DNA from: Megalonaias nervosa
Taxonomy: Eukaryota; Mollusca; Bivalvia; Unionida; Unionidae
DNA length: 64,000 nucleotides
Assembly: GCA_016617855.1 (NCBI GenBank)
Contig: JAECUM010001712.1
Span: 1 to 64,000, forward strand
Direction of reading: 5' to 3'
A program made the translations under genes and the position numbers. The notes beneath the pieces were generated by a model that searched no databases, had not been told where the DNA came from, and saw only the letters and a list, made by a program, of their open reading frames with translations. Positions within the stretch are counted from its first letter, which is position 1, and each line of letters begins with the position of its first letter. This document shows, piece after piece, positions 20,515 to 32,430 of the stretch.

Positions 20515-23500
20515 TCAAGGATTTTGAGGTCCTCCTCTAACCCTGTGTATCCTGCTCATTGTAATCTGATTTTAAGGTCATCTTCTAACCCTGTGTATCC
20601 TGCTCAATTTACTTTGATATTGATGTCTTCTTCTAACCCTGTCCTGCTCACTTTAATTTGACTTAAAGGTATTCTTCTAACCCTGTGTATCCTGCTCACT
20701 TTAATTTGATTTTAAGGTCCTCTTCTAACACTGTGTATCCTGTTCACTTTAATCTATCCTTTTAAGGTCCTCTTCTAACCTTGTGTTTCCTGCTCACTTT
20801 AATTTGATTTTTAGGTCCTCTTCTAACCCTGTGTTTCCTGCTCACTTTAATTTGATTTTAAGATCCTCTTTTAAACCTATGCATCCTGCTCACTTTAATC
20901 TATGCTTTTAAGGTCCTCTTCTAACCCTGTGTTTCCTGCTCACTTTAATTTGATTTCATGGTCCTCTTCTAACACTATGTTTCCTGCTCACTTTAAATTG
21001 ATCTCAAGTTCCTCTTCTACCCCTGTGTATTATGCTCACTTTAATTTGATTTAAAGGTCCTCTTCTAACCCTGTGTTTCCTGCTCACCTTAACTTGATTT
21101 TAGGGTCTTCTTCTAACCCTGTCTTTCCTGCTCACTTTAACTTGATTTTAAGATCCTCTTCTAACCCTGTGTATCCTGCGCATTTTAATTTGATTGTAAG
21201 ATCCTCTTTTAACCGTGTGTATCCTGCTCACTTCAATCAATGTTTTAAGGTCCTCTTCTAACCCTGTGTTTCCTGCTCACCTTTATTTGATTTTCAGGTC
21301 CTCTTCTAACCCTGCGTTTCATGCTCACTTTAATTTGATTGTAAGATCCTCTTCTAACCCTGTGTATCCTGCTCACCTGAATTTGATTTTAAGGTCCTCT
21401 TTTAACCCTGTGTATCATGCTCACTTTAATTTGATTTTAAGACCCTCTCCTAACCCTGTGTTTCCTGATCACTTTAATTTGATTTTAAGGTCCTCTTCTA
21501 ACGCTGTGTATCCTGCTCACTTCAACTTGATTTTAAGGTCCTCTTCTAATCCTGTTTCCTGCACACCTTAATTTGATTTTAAGGTCCTCTTTAACCCTGT
21601 CTATCCTGCTCACTTTAACTTGATTTTAAGGTCCTCTTCTAACCATGTGTATCCTGCTCACTTTAATTTGATTTTAAGCCCCTCTTGTAACCCTGTGTAT
21701 CCTGCTCACTTCAATTTGATTTTAAGATCCTCTTCTAACCCTGTGTATCATGCTCACCTTAATTTGATTTTAAGGTCCTCTTCTAACCCTGTGTTTCCCG
21801 CTCACTTTAAATTGATTTTAAGGCCCTCTTCTTACCCTATGTATCCTGCTCACTTTAATTTGATTTTAAGGTCATCTTCTAACGCTGTGTATCCTGCTCA
21901 CTTTAACTTGATTTCAAGGTCCTCTTCTAAACCTGTGTTTCCTGCTACCTTTAATTTGATTTTAAGGTCCTCTTTTAAACCTATGTATCCTGCTCACTTT
22001 AATCTATCCTTTTAAGCTCCTCTTCTAACCAAGTGTATCCAGCTCACTTTGATTTGACATTAAGGCCCTCTTCTTACCCTGTGTATCCTGCTCACTTTAA
22101 TTTGATTTTAAGGTCATCTTCTAACGCTGTGTATCCTCCTCACTTTAACTTGATTTTAAGGTCCTCTTCTAATCCTGTGTTTCCTGCTAACTTTAATTTG
22201 ATTTTAAGGTCTTCTTTTAACCCTGTCTATCCTGCTCACTTTAATCTATGCTTTCAAGGTCATCTTCTAACCCTGTCTATCGTGCTCACTTTAACTTGAT
22301 TTTAAGGGCCTCTTCTAACGCTGTGTATCCTGCTCACTTTAACTTGATTTTAAGATCCTCTTCTAATCCTGTTTCCTGCACACTTGAATTTGAATTTAAG
22401 GTCCTCTTCAACCCTGTCTATCCTGCTCACTTTAATTTATGTTTTTAAGGTCCTCTTCTAACCCTGTCTATCCTGTTCACTTTAACTTGATTTTAAGGTC
22501 CTCTTCTAAACCTGTCTATTATGCTCACTTTAATTTGCTTTTAAGCCCCTCTTGGAACCCTGTGTATCCTGCCCACTTTAATTTGATTTTAGGGGCCTCT
22601 TCTAACACTGTGTATCCTGCTCACTTTAACTTGAATTTAAGGTCCTCTTCTAACCCTGTGTATCCTGTTCACTTTAATCTATCCTTTTAAGGTCCTCTTC
22701 TAACCCTGTGTTTCCTGCTCACTTTAATTTGATTTTAAGATCCTCTTTTAAACCTATGCATCCTGCTCACTTTAATCTATGCTTTTAAGGTCCTCTTCTA
22801 ACCCTGTGTTTCCTGCTTACTTTAATTTGATTTCATGGTCCTCTTCTAACCCTATGTTTCCTGCTCACTTTAAATTGATCTTAAGTTCCTCTTCTACCCC
22901 TGTGTATTATGCTCACTTTAATTTGATTTAAAGGTCCTCTTCTAACCCTGTGTTTCCTGCTCACCTTAATTTGATTTTAAGGTCCTCTTCTAACCCTGTC
23001 TTTCCTGCTCACTTTAATTTGATTTTAAGATCCTCTTCTAACCCTGTGTATCCTGCACACTTTAATTTGATTGTAAGGTCCTCTTTTAACCGTGTGTATC
23101 CTGCTCACTTCAATCAATGTTTTAAGGTCCTCTTCTAACCCTGTGTTTCCTGCTCACCTTTATTTGATTTTCAGGTCCTCTCCTAACCCTGCGTTTCTTG
23201 CTCACTTTAATTTGATTGTGAGATCCTCTTCTAACCCTGTGAATCCTTCTTACCTGAATTTGATTTTAAGGTCCTCTTTTAACCCTGTGTATAATGCTCA
23301 CTTTAATTTGATTTTAAGACCCTCTTCTAACCCTGTGTTTCCTGATCACTTTAATTTGATTTTAAGGTTCTCTTCTATCGCTGTGTATCCTGCTCACTTC
23401 AACTTGATTTTAAAGTCCTCTTCTAACCCTGTTTCCTGCACACCTTAATTTGATTTTAAGGTCCTCTTTAACCCTGTCTATCCTGATCACTTTAATCTAT

Positions 23501-25980
23501 GCTTTTAAGGTCCTCTTCTAACCCTGTCGATCCTGCTCACTTTAACTTGATTTTAAGGTCCTCTTCTAACCATGTGTATCCTGCTCACTTTAATTTGATT
23601 TTAAGCCCCTGTTGTAACCCTGTGCATCCTGATCACTTCAATTTGATTTTAAGATCCTCTTCCTACCCTGTGTATCATGCTCACTTTAATTTGATTTTAA
23701 GGTCCTCTTCTAACGCTGTGTATCCTGCTCACTTTAACTTGATTTTAAGGTCCTCTTCTTACCCTGTGTTTCCTGATCGCTTTAATTTGATTTTATGATC
23801 CTCTTCTAACCGTGTGTCCTGCTCACTTTAATTTGGTTTTAAGGTCCTCTTCTGACCCTGTGAATCCTGCTCACTTTAACTTGATTTTAACATCCTCTTC
23901 TAACCCTGTGTTTACTGCTCACTTTAAGTTGATTTTAAGATCCTCTTCGAACCCTGTGTATCCTGCTCACTTTAATTTGAATTTAAGGTCCTCTTCTAAC
24001 CCTGTGTATGATGATCACTTTAATATATGCTTTTAAGGTCCCCTTCTAACCCTCTGTTTCCTGCTCACTTTAATTTGATGTTAAGATTCTCTTCTAAAAC
24101 TGTGTATCCAGCTGACTTTAACTTGATTTTAAGGTACTCTTCTAACCCTGTGTATCCTGCTCACTTTAATTTGATTTTAAGGTCCTCTTCTAACCCTGTG
24201 TATACTGCTCACTTTAATTTGATTTTAAGATCCTCTTCTAACCCTGTGTATACTGCTCACTTTAACCTGATTTTAAGGTCCTCTTTAACCCTGTGGATCC
24301 TGCTCTCTTTAATTTGATTTTAAGGTCCACTTCTAACCATCTATTTCCTGCTCACTTTAATCTATCCTTTAAAGGTCCTCTTCTAACCCTGTGTATCATT
24401 CTCACTTTAATTTGATTTTAAGGTCCTCTTTATAACCTGTGTATACTGCTCACTTTAATTTGATTTTGAAGCCCTCTTCTAACCCTGTGTATCCTGCTGA
24501 CTTTAATTTGATTTTAAGGTCCACTTCTAACGCTGTGTATCCTGCTCGCTTTAACTTGATTTTAAGATCGTCTTCTAATCATGTGTTTCCTGTTCACTTT
24601 AATTTGATTTTAAGGTCTACTTTTAACGCTGTCTATCCTGCTCACTTTAATCTATGCTTTTAAGGTCCTCTTCTAACCCTGTCTATCCTGCTCACTTTAA
24701 TTTGATTTTAAGATCCTCTTCTAACCCTGTGTATCCTGCGCACTTTAATTTGATTGTAAGATCCTCTTTTAACCGTGTGTATCCTGCTCACTTCAATCAA
24801 TGATTTTAAGGTCCTCTTCTAACCCTGTGTTCCCTGCTCACCTTTATTTGATTTTCAGGTCCTCTTCTAACCCTGTGTTTCATGCTCACTTTAATTTGAT
24901 TGTAAGATCCTCTTCTAGCCCTGTGTATCCTGCTCACCTGAATTTGATTTTAAGGTCCTCTTTTAACCCTGTGTATCATGCTCACTTTAATTTGATTTTA
25001 AGACCCTCTTCTAACCCTGTGTTTCCTGATCACTTTAATTTGGTTTTAAGGTCCTCTTCTAACGCTGTGTATCCTGCTCACTTCAACTTGATTTTAAGGT
25101 CCTCTTCTGATCCTGTTTCCTGCACACCTTAATTTGATTTTAAGGTCCTCTTTAACCTTGTCTATCCTGCTCACTTTAATCTATGCTTTTAAGGTCCTCT
25201 TCTAACCCTGTCCATCCTGCTCACTTTAACTTGATTTTAAGGTCCTCTTCTAACAATGTGTATCCTGCTCACTTTAATTTGATTTTAAGCCCCTCTTGTA
25301 ACCCTGTGTATCATGCTCACTTCAATTTGATTTTAAGATCCTCTTCTAACCCTGTGTATCATGCTCACCTTAATTTGATTTTAAGGTCCTCTTCTAACCC
25401 TGTGTTTCCCGCTCACTTTATATTGATTTTAAGGCCCTCTTCTTACCCTGTGTATCCTGCTCACTTTAATTTGATTTTAAGGTCATCTTCTAACGCTGTG
25501 TATCCTGCTCACTTTAACTTGATTTCAAGGTCCTCTTCTAATCCTGTGTTTCCTGCTACCTTTAATTTGATTTTAAGGTCCTCTTTTAAACCTATGTATC
25601 CTGCTCACTTTAATCTATCCTTTTAAGCTCCTCTTCTAACCAAGTGTATCCAGCTCACTTTGATTTGACATTAAGGCCCTCTTCTTACCCTGTGTATCCT
25701 GCTCACTTTAATTTGATTTTAAGGTCATCTTCTAACGCTGTGTATCCTCCTCACTTTAACTTGATTTTAAGGTCCTCTTCTAATCCTGTGTTTCCTGCTA
25801 ACTTTAATTTGATTTTAAGGTCTTCTTTTAACCCTGTCTATCCTGCTCACTTTAATCTATGCTTTCAAGGTCATCTTCTAACCCTGTCTATCGTGCTCAC
25901 TTTAACTTGATTTTAAGATCCTCTTCTAACCCTGTGTATACTGCTCACTTTAACCTGATTTTCAGGTCCTCTTTAACCCT
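20515..25980 (+). repeat. 48-bp satellite array, about 114 units, with higher-order duplication
   Basis: Units of about 48 bp run head to tail: GGTCCTCTTCTAACCCTG, then TGTATCCTGCTCAC, then TTTAATTTGATTTTAA. Since 48 is divisible by three, the plus strand reads as a 16-residue repeat RSSSNPVYPAHFNLIL, open for up to 147 codons (25,183-25,626). Units of 47 or 49 bp, often with CTATGCTTTTAAGG, break the frame and then hit TAA. Substitutions include many that change residues, so I read it as non-coding. Larger blocks repeat: 20,830-21,570 matches 22,705-23,447 (offset 1,877 bp), and 22,033-22,299 matches 25,644-25,910 with an identical 88-residue translation (offset 3,611 bp). Confidence 0.95.
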
Positions 25981-25981
25981 G

Positions 25982-26007
25982 TGTCTGCAGCATGATGCCC
26001 CAGTGCT
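25982..26007 (+). mobile_element. 26-bp fragment of SINE family A at a duplication junction
   Basis: TGTCTGCAGCATGATGCCCC followed by AGTGCT is an exact internal piece of family A, lying between the last 48-bp satellite unit and the start of duplication block 2. Confidence 0.8.
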
Positions 26008-26984
26008 AAAATGCAATACAAAATTGTTTCTGTCATTTTATTATCATCTCTTTAAATCGACTCACACAAATTTGAGAATATTTTTAAAATGGTGACTGCT
26101 GCATAACAAAAGCATAAAAGGACTGTATATAACCCATTTCCATTCATTTTATTGATAAGCTAGCCAAGTTGTGAACAAGTCCATACTTTTAAAGAAAATG
26201 GCGCCTATGTTAAGTGAAACGCTTTACGGTGTAAGTTGTCGGTGTTACATGATGGAAAATATTAGATCATTTAAAACTTAAAAACGTGTCATATCAGAAA
26301 AAGGACAAATGAACACTGCTTTACAAACGTCAAAAGAAGTATGAGAGTTAATGTAATACAACACTGAGCACCTGATCTCATTGCAGTTTCCAGTTCATGA
26401 TCATGCAGCAAACGTTGTTCATTTGCTTCAGTTTCCCACAAAAAAGATCATTCTTGATTGAGTCTTTTTTTCCACAGAAAGATCAGTCTGGTTGGGTCCA
26501 GTGTTCCTACAAGATCTCTTCCGACTGGGTCTTTAAAAGTTGTAGCTATAGGCAACCACCAAGTCCATGAAAATGTGTACAAAACATGGTGAATTTACAC
26601 CAATATACAGAAACTGTTTTAAAAAAAAAGTGCTTCGTAACATCATCATGTGAGAAAATTTTTTAAACATTTCTAGATAAATAACTGGTACCATTCACGA
26701 TATAATGTCATCTATGATGCACAATTTGAGGTATGTAATAAGGCACTGATCATGTCCAAACTACAACCAGATCAGTTTCATCTTTTCCTGAATTGTGAGA
26801 CTATTGCTGGTAAAACCTCTCATGCAAGCCAACACCCAATCATTTTCATCCAGCATTTGTTATCTGTGATTTCTTCACCCATGAGATTCATACTGGCTAA
26901 CCTTTGTGGAAATTAAGATGTAAACCTTTTAGGATAACACAACAATTAAAAATAAAGAGGAAATGATATAATAGGTTGTTACAT

Positions 26985-27100
26985 TTTATTAAATTTTACG
27001 TACAAAAATATTTTTACAAGACAAAATTTCTACAATTTGGATGATTTATTTATCTTGAATGAGCCATGCTTTCCACTGCCTTTCACAAATGATGCTGCAC
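26985..27100 (-). pseudogene. Crotonase terminal exon and 3' UTR, copy 2
   Basis: Near-identical to the terminal exon at 18,028-17,958: same acceptor, same peptide except Asn to Lys (GSGKHGSF), stop TAG at 27,032-27,030, and a conserved AATAAA at 26,990-26,985. It is unbroken. It sits in a block of about 2.1 kb duplicated from 16,675-18,930. Confidence 0.78.
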
Positions 27101-27569
27101 CTAAAAAAAGGAAAAAATTTGTGTTAAAAAATGGCATATAATATAATTGACAACTACAAATTTGGATATTCAGTCAATAAGAAAGCAATGTTATATTGCA
27201 CACATATGCCATATTTACTCAAGGACATCACTTTTCCCAGCTGAATAGGCACCAGAATATCTGTTATTTGTTGCACTCATGGGACATTTCATAATATGTG
27301 AATATTGTGAATGTTCCACAGTTAGAATTAACATTTATTCCCTTGATGTTAGTCCTGAGACATTACTTGATCATTGAATATCATGACCATTTCACAGTCA
27401 GAATTAACCTTTATTCCCTAGATGTTAGTCCTGCAACATGACATGACATGATAGATTATAGCAGACAATCACTAACAATATCGAAGGTACATGGCAATGC
27501 TGCTAGGTCAATCAACTGGTGAGTGCAGACAGAGATAAAAAAGATACAACTGTACTATGCACCAATTAA

Positions 27570-27780
27570 TATCACAACATAAAAAATGTATCACTAAGTA
27601 TCACAACACTTAAAATGTATTAATATGTATCATAACACTTAAATGTATTAATATGTATCATACCACTAAAAATGTATTAACATGTATCATTACTTTTAAA
27701 ATCTGTGAATATGTGTCATAACCCATAAAATGCATTAATATGTATCATAACACTTAAAATGTATCAATACATAACACTAA
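27570..27780. repeat. 29-bp tandem repeat within duplication block 2
   Basis: Same unit as at 18,390-18,620, one unit shorter. Confidence 0.85.
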
Positions 27781-28105
27781 ATATCCATGATATGATATAT
27801 CTATCTATATTAAACCCACTGGTTCTAAAATACACTGGCATATTTGGTGTACACATTATACTAGCAATTATTCGGTACTGTTTGCAAATTATCTTTGGAC
27901 CCATTATTTCATATTTGAAAATCACAATATTTTAGGGTTTTTTTTAAATTTTTACTGAGAATGACTAGCAAATTTAATATTTTACAAATTTTCATACAAA
28001 ACAATGAGTTGAAAATCATACTTTTATTTCTTAATATAGACATATCTGAGAAAAGATAAATAATAAAGTTTACAAACGATTACAGATTCTTAGAACTCTG
28101 ACGCA

Positions 28106-29260
28106 ACTGACCTATCGCCACTTGTCAATCATGCTGAGCCATTAACCAATCAGTGAAAGTAAATTAGACACACCTCAAAGGCATTGCTTTCATCCGCCAT
28201 TTTCCTCTGACAAGCTGCCTGTGGCAATAATAAATTGATTATGATAGGTATTTACAAATTTTGCAATGATTTGTTTATAAGGGTGAAAATAAGTCAGTGG
28301 GAAGCATGTAATTCTTACAGTTGATATCCAGATCGTCTAAATAGAGGAATTAGATTTATTCCTTTCCAGAAACATAGACAAAACTTTGATGGATAAAGAC
28401 TATTTTGTGGTCGCGTGTACGATCAGCTGAATATGGAAATAATTGATGACAATAACATGTTTCTTTGCGTAAAAGTATGTAGAAAAGCATTTCCTGTTGA
28501 TGGTTTGAAGGAAAAAAAAATTGAAATTGAAAATATATACATAAATAAACGTTTGTAGAATATGAGTGGAGAAACCCCTAAATTTCGGGCTTTGATGTAT
28601 ATTATTTTCTTGTATAGGATATAGTGAACCCCTGACTGCATTATTGAAAATTTGAACATTTTGACTTTAATGTTGGCTTGTCTTAAAAATAATGGATCTT
28701 TCAATGGTTTATAGTCTTGATGAGTGACTCATTACTTTCTCATTGGTCTGAAGGAGGGGTGGGGATACAAAAATGTTGTAATAATAAAGAAATAGGAAAA
28801 CAATGGTTTCAGATATTATCGTCTGATACATTAAGCATGCATTTACATGTTTCCATCAACAGACATCATTGATCAAAATTCCATTTAGACAACAGTAGAA
28901 CTTTAACATTATTATAGGCAACAGTATCAAATACATTAGCATTTTTGGGAGCGAATTTCATTTTAAATGAATAATTTCTCCAACAAATTTAAAACTGATT
29001 TTATTACTTACTGAAATAAAACACTTAGGTTATTACTATACGAACTTGAACTACAAATATAAATATTGTCTACTGCAGTATAATTAAAGCAACTTTGTAA
29101 TTTTACATTTTTAAGAATAATACAAATCGTTTTTAATAAATATATCACCTAAACTGAAACATATTTCCTTGACCAATACTGCTTGATTGTCGGAGGTTAG
29201 CAGGTGGTCATGTCACGTGATTTAGTAGGCGGAGCGAGATCTATCATCTCGCATAAGGTC
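28106..29260. mobile_element. 1.16-kb insertion inside crotonase copy 2
   Basis: Absent from the same position in copy 1 (18,930). The left end reads TGACCTATCGC and the right end reverse-complements to TGACCTTATGCG, an imperfect short terminal inverted repeat. No clear target duplication. The interior has no recognisable protein; a 93-codon frame on the minus strand (28,704-28,423) looks like chance. It may be a non-autonomous DNA transposon, but this is inference from two ends only. Confidence 0.5.
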
Positions 29261-29265
29261 AATAC

Positions 29266-29363
29266 CTGGTACAGCTTCATCTCAGATTACTATCATGCCA
29301 ATCTCATTGCAGAGCTGCAGTCCATGACTCAGCATCTAAGGTTGCACAGTAGGCGGCCTTCCA
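29266..29363 (-). pseudogene. Crotonase penultimate exon, copy 2 (truncated)
   Basis: Carries the same 8-base loss and TGA as copy 1. Homology with copy 1 ends at about 29,363, so the 5' half with the FPQ block is gone. A 1.16-kb insertion begins five bases into the following intron, separating this exon from its terminal exon at 27,100. Confidence 0.75.
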
Positions 29364-30617
29364 GAAAATGACTTCGCCTTGTGATTTTGTTTAGATGTAT
29401 ATTGACTAATAATACATTTTGAGATGCTCCCTTGCCGTAGGCGGGTTTATTCTAGTATTGGGTTGCAGCAAAAGGTATTCTTCAAGCCATCAGTAGCTAG
29501 GTCTAGTGTTTATATCAATTATGCTGACAAACAAACTCTTGCATATTCACAGGCATGTATTTTGATAGCTGATTGACAATTAACCATTTCCCGAGTAAGT
29601 TGGCAACTAGGCCCCTATCACTACCCGATTGACGCATGCTATCCTTTGATGATAAAAACATACAAACTTGTGTTTCGAAACTTTAACAATAGTAAGTAAA
29701 TAGTGATCTGTGTTTTAAGAATAAAATCGGTGATCTGGATCATCACTATGTCTGGGAAGTACCAGTTTATGAGATGGTCTGTTTTTGTAATCATCGGGCA
29801 AATATATTCAGAAAAATATACAATTCATAGAAAGCAAAGCCTAGGTATTATGTTATTTAAGATTTAACTTTAAAATGCAATTATATAGGTTTGAAACGTA
29901 TGAGACAATGAATGCTCTGTTATGGAATTTGCGAGAAGAGGTGTAAGGTCAAAGTTATTTTTAGACCTGACCCGCATTTGTGAAAATTGTGAAGCAGATA
30001 TTTAATCAATGCCTAAAATTAATACAAGTACATAGACAAATAAAAAAAACATAAATTTGCAATCCTATCATGGACTGTTGTAATGAAGCTATATAAAAGT
30101 GATTACTTTACGAAAACCCCTCCTTCTAAAAATAGATGCACACACGTTGGTGTTGATTCGGTTGGAAAGAAGGTTTTAGTTCATATACGACTATAAATGA
30201 GCCACATCTGTAATATTATACATTTTAGTGTGTTATGTATGAATAATTGCAGTAATGTTTTATACGCAGCAAAGAAATGAAGACACATGTGCATTTGCCC
30301 TCATGTACATGGTACAGAGGTTGTGTCAAGTGTTTGTAGAGATCTTTGAAACTGCCATTATTGTGAACTTCTAAAAAGTAACAAATTGATTAAGGGTAGT
30401 TAATTAAGCATTTTTACCAACTTGCAATTACAATAATCTAGTCTAGTTACTCAGTTAAATTTTGCTACAATGTAGTGACTGTTATTCTCTTTTAGAGTCA
30501 TATGTCCAAAATAACTAAGAAAATTTCTATTAGAAAATAAAGCATTCCTTAAATTCGATGTTAAATGCAAATATGAATACTTGGAAAGAGAGGGCATAAT
30601 TCAATAAGAGAAAACAC

Positions 30618-30618
<1 letters not shown>
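29364..30618. other. No gene seen
   Basis: Follows the point where crotonase copy 2 loses homology with copy 1. No motif or repeat was recognised before the (TA)n tract at 30,619. Confidence 0.5.
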
Positions 30619-30676
<58 letters not shown>

Positions 30677-30777
30677 CATTTCCTGCTTCGTGTCCAATTC
30701 TCCCTGTTGAGCTCTCATTTCTCCCTGTTCTGTCAAAAAGGACAAGTCACTTCTCCCTAAAATTTTAGTCTAGTTTG

Positions 30778-30825
30778 ACCCCTGTAACCCTGTGTATCCT
30801 GCTAACTTTAATCCATGCTATGAAT
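30778..30825 (+). repeat. Single stray unit of the 48-bp satellite
   Basis: CCTGTAACCCTGTGTATCCT followed by GCTAACTTTAATCCATGCTA matches one unit of the 20,515-25,980 array, 4.8 kb beyond its end. It merges directly into a different 47-bp minisatellite. Confidence 0.75.
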
Positions 30826-31042
30826 GAAATCACACTGACATAAAAATATACACCTTAATCCATGCTATGAATGAAATCACACTGACCTAAAAATATACAC
30901 CTTAATCCATGCTATGAATGAAATCACACTGACTTAAAAATATACACCTTAATCCATGCTATAAATGAAATCACACTGACTTAAAAATATACACCTTAAT
31001 CCATGCTATAAATGAAATCACACTGACTTAAAAATATACACC
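30808..31042. repeat. 47-bp minisatellite, 5 units
   Basis: Five near-identical units containing CCTTAATCCATGCTATGAAT and GAAATCACACTGAC. The first unit shares its TTTAATCCATGCT segment with the stray 48-bp satellite unit, suggesting the 47-bp array grew from that junction. Confidence 0.9.
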
Positions 31043-31129
31043 CATCTTAGTTGCTCAGCTCATGCAGATCAAAATGCAGCCAGCTTATGTGCGAAGCCTG
31101 TGATGAACAGAAAATCAAAGGAAACTGAA

Positions 31130-32430
31130 TATGTGACCCATGAACTAAAACTTCACCTGTCTTCACATTTTAAATAGTGAATGACTGCTGACCCGAAGAA
31201 AAAGGGATTTAACTCGTATCTGTTCCCAAAGACAAAAATCTTTCTCCAGAGATAGTTTTAATTTGCATGTAAATAGATGAAGATACTTAACTATAGCTGT
31301 CACAATAGCATGAAAGGTCTATTTCTGTTGTGATAACACAACTACTTTTTCCCACCATCGATCCTCTACCCTAATGTTAACAAAAAATACCTTGCCTTTG
31401 AAGTTAACATATGTGAAAGGTAAATTCAAGGACAGAACCCAGATTCTTGAATAACACAGAATCAAAATATAAGCTAAAATGACTCTAAAATAGTTAAAGT
31501 CAAAAGAATAAGAAAAATAACTGTACATGAAAGCAAGCTGGATTTGCCATTAATTCTTCAGAACTACAAATCATAAAAACTAACAAGTGCTGTAATCCAA
31601 ACTGACAAGGTGTATAACTAACACTGGCACCACAGAAAAAAGACAAAATACAAACAAACTAAAACCTGCATGCAGCCATTAAAGCATGAAAAAAAGCAAC
31701 CGGATGGGGGAGAGAAACTCTTTACATGGAAAGCAGTATGTCTTGTTGGTGCCATTTGTCACCTTTTTGAAGCAATATCTATATTCATCCCTTTCAAGCC
31801 ATATCTCCTTAAAGCAACAAAAACAAAGTTTATAGTGAAAGCTCAAAAGACATATGTTCTTGGATCTTGCATAAGACAGACCACTCTCATGCAATCAGCA
31901 GATGACAGGTTCTTGTGCTGTCCACTTAAAACACTGAACACAATCTTTATTTCAAAATATGAACAATAAAGCAAATGAAATGAATAAACATTTGCCTCAA
32001 ATATTTTATATTCTTCATTTTAAAAATTCAAGTATATGCTAGAACAAACTCAACATATCGTCACAATTCAAGCATATTCAAGGATGTGAAAAGGGATCAG
32101 AAAATCCATGGATATTCAAGGTGTGTATGAACTATGCTAAATAATAGGGATACAAGGAGATGTTGATAAACCAAAATGATTTTGGTGTGGTCTAATGTCT
32201 TAAAGTACAGCAACAAAAGTAGGTTATTTAGTCCCAAGGCCATTGGCATAAAGTGTCATGCTGAGGAACACATCATGATAACTGACCTGGGTGAATCCAA
32301 TTGTAGGATGTGAACCTGCAATCTCTTGGACATGAATCATTTAAGTACACAGTAAGTCTGGTACACCATTCAATGAGCTGTCATGACTCTTGCCTCCATT
32401 AGTCAAGCTTATTCTACATCTCCCATGAGA
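31130..32430. repeat. Partial intron duplicate of crotonase copy 3
   Basis: Aligns at an estimated 70-75% with 40,500-41,420, which is the intron between the two copy-3 exons. Landmarks include a shared TTTCTGTTGTGATAACACAA segment and the degenerate SINE described separately. The exon that should follow (as at 41,982-41,845) is absent: homology ends near 32,430. An open frame at 31,670-31,969 has no recognisable content. Confidence 0.65.

Larger units (their letters stand above)
26008..29363. repeat. Segmental duplication block 2 (crotonase 3' end), interrupted
   Basis: Starts at the edge of the 48-bp satellite and matches block 1 with scattered substitutions and small indels up to about 28,105. 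After an insertion, homology resumes at 29,261-29,363. Blocks 1 and 2 flank the satellite in direct orientation. Block 2 is younger than block 3, since it shares its pseudogene lesion only with block 1. Confidence 0.85.

Noticed and set aside
20515..25980. A repetitive protein gene with 16-residue repeats
   Set aside because: The frame is broken about every 3-9 units by 47- or 49-bp units that lead straight to TAA, most frames lack a sensible start, and changes are not biased to silent positions.
28423..28704. A 93-codon gene in the insertion of copy 2
   Set aside because: Hydrophobic low-complexity translation of AT-rich DNA with no motif.
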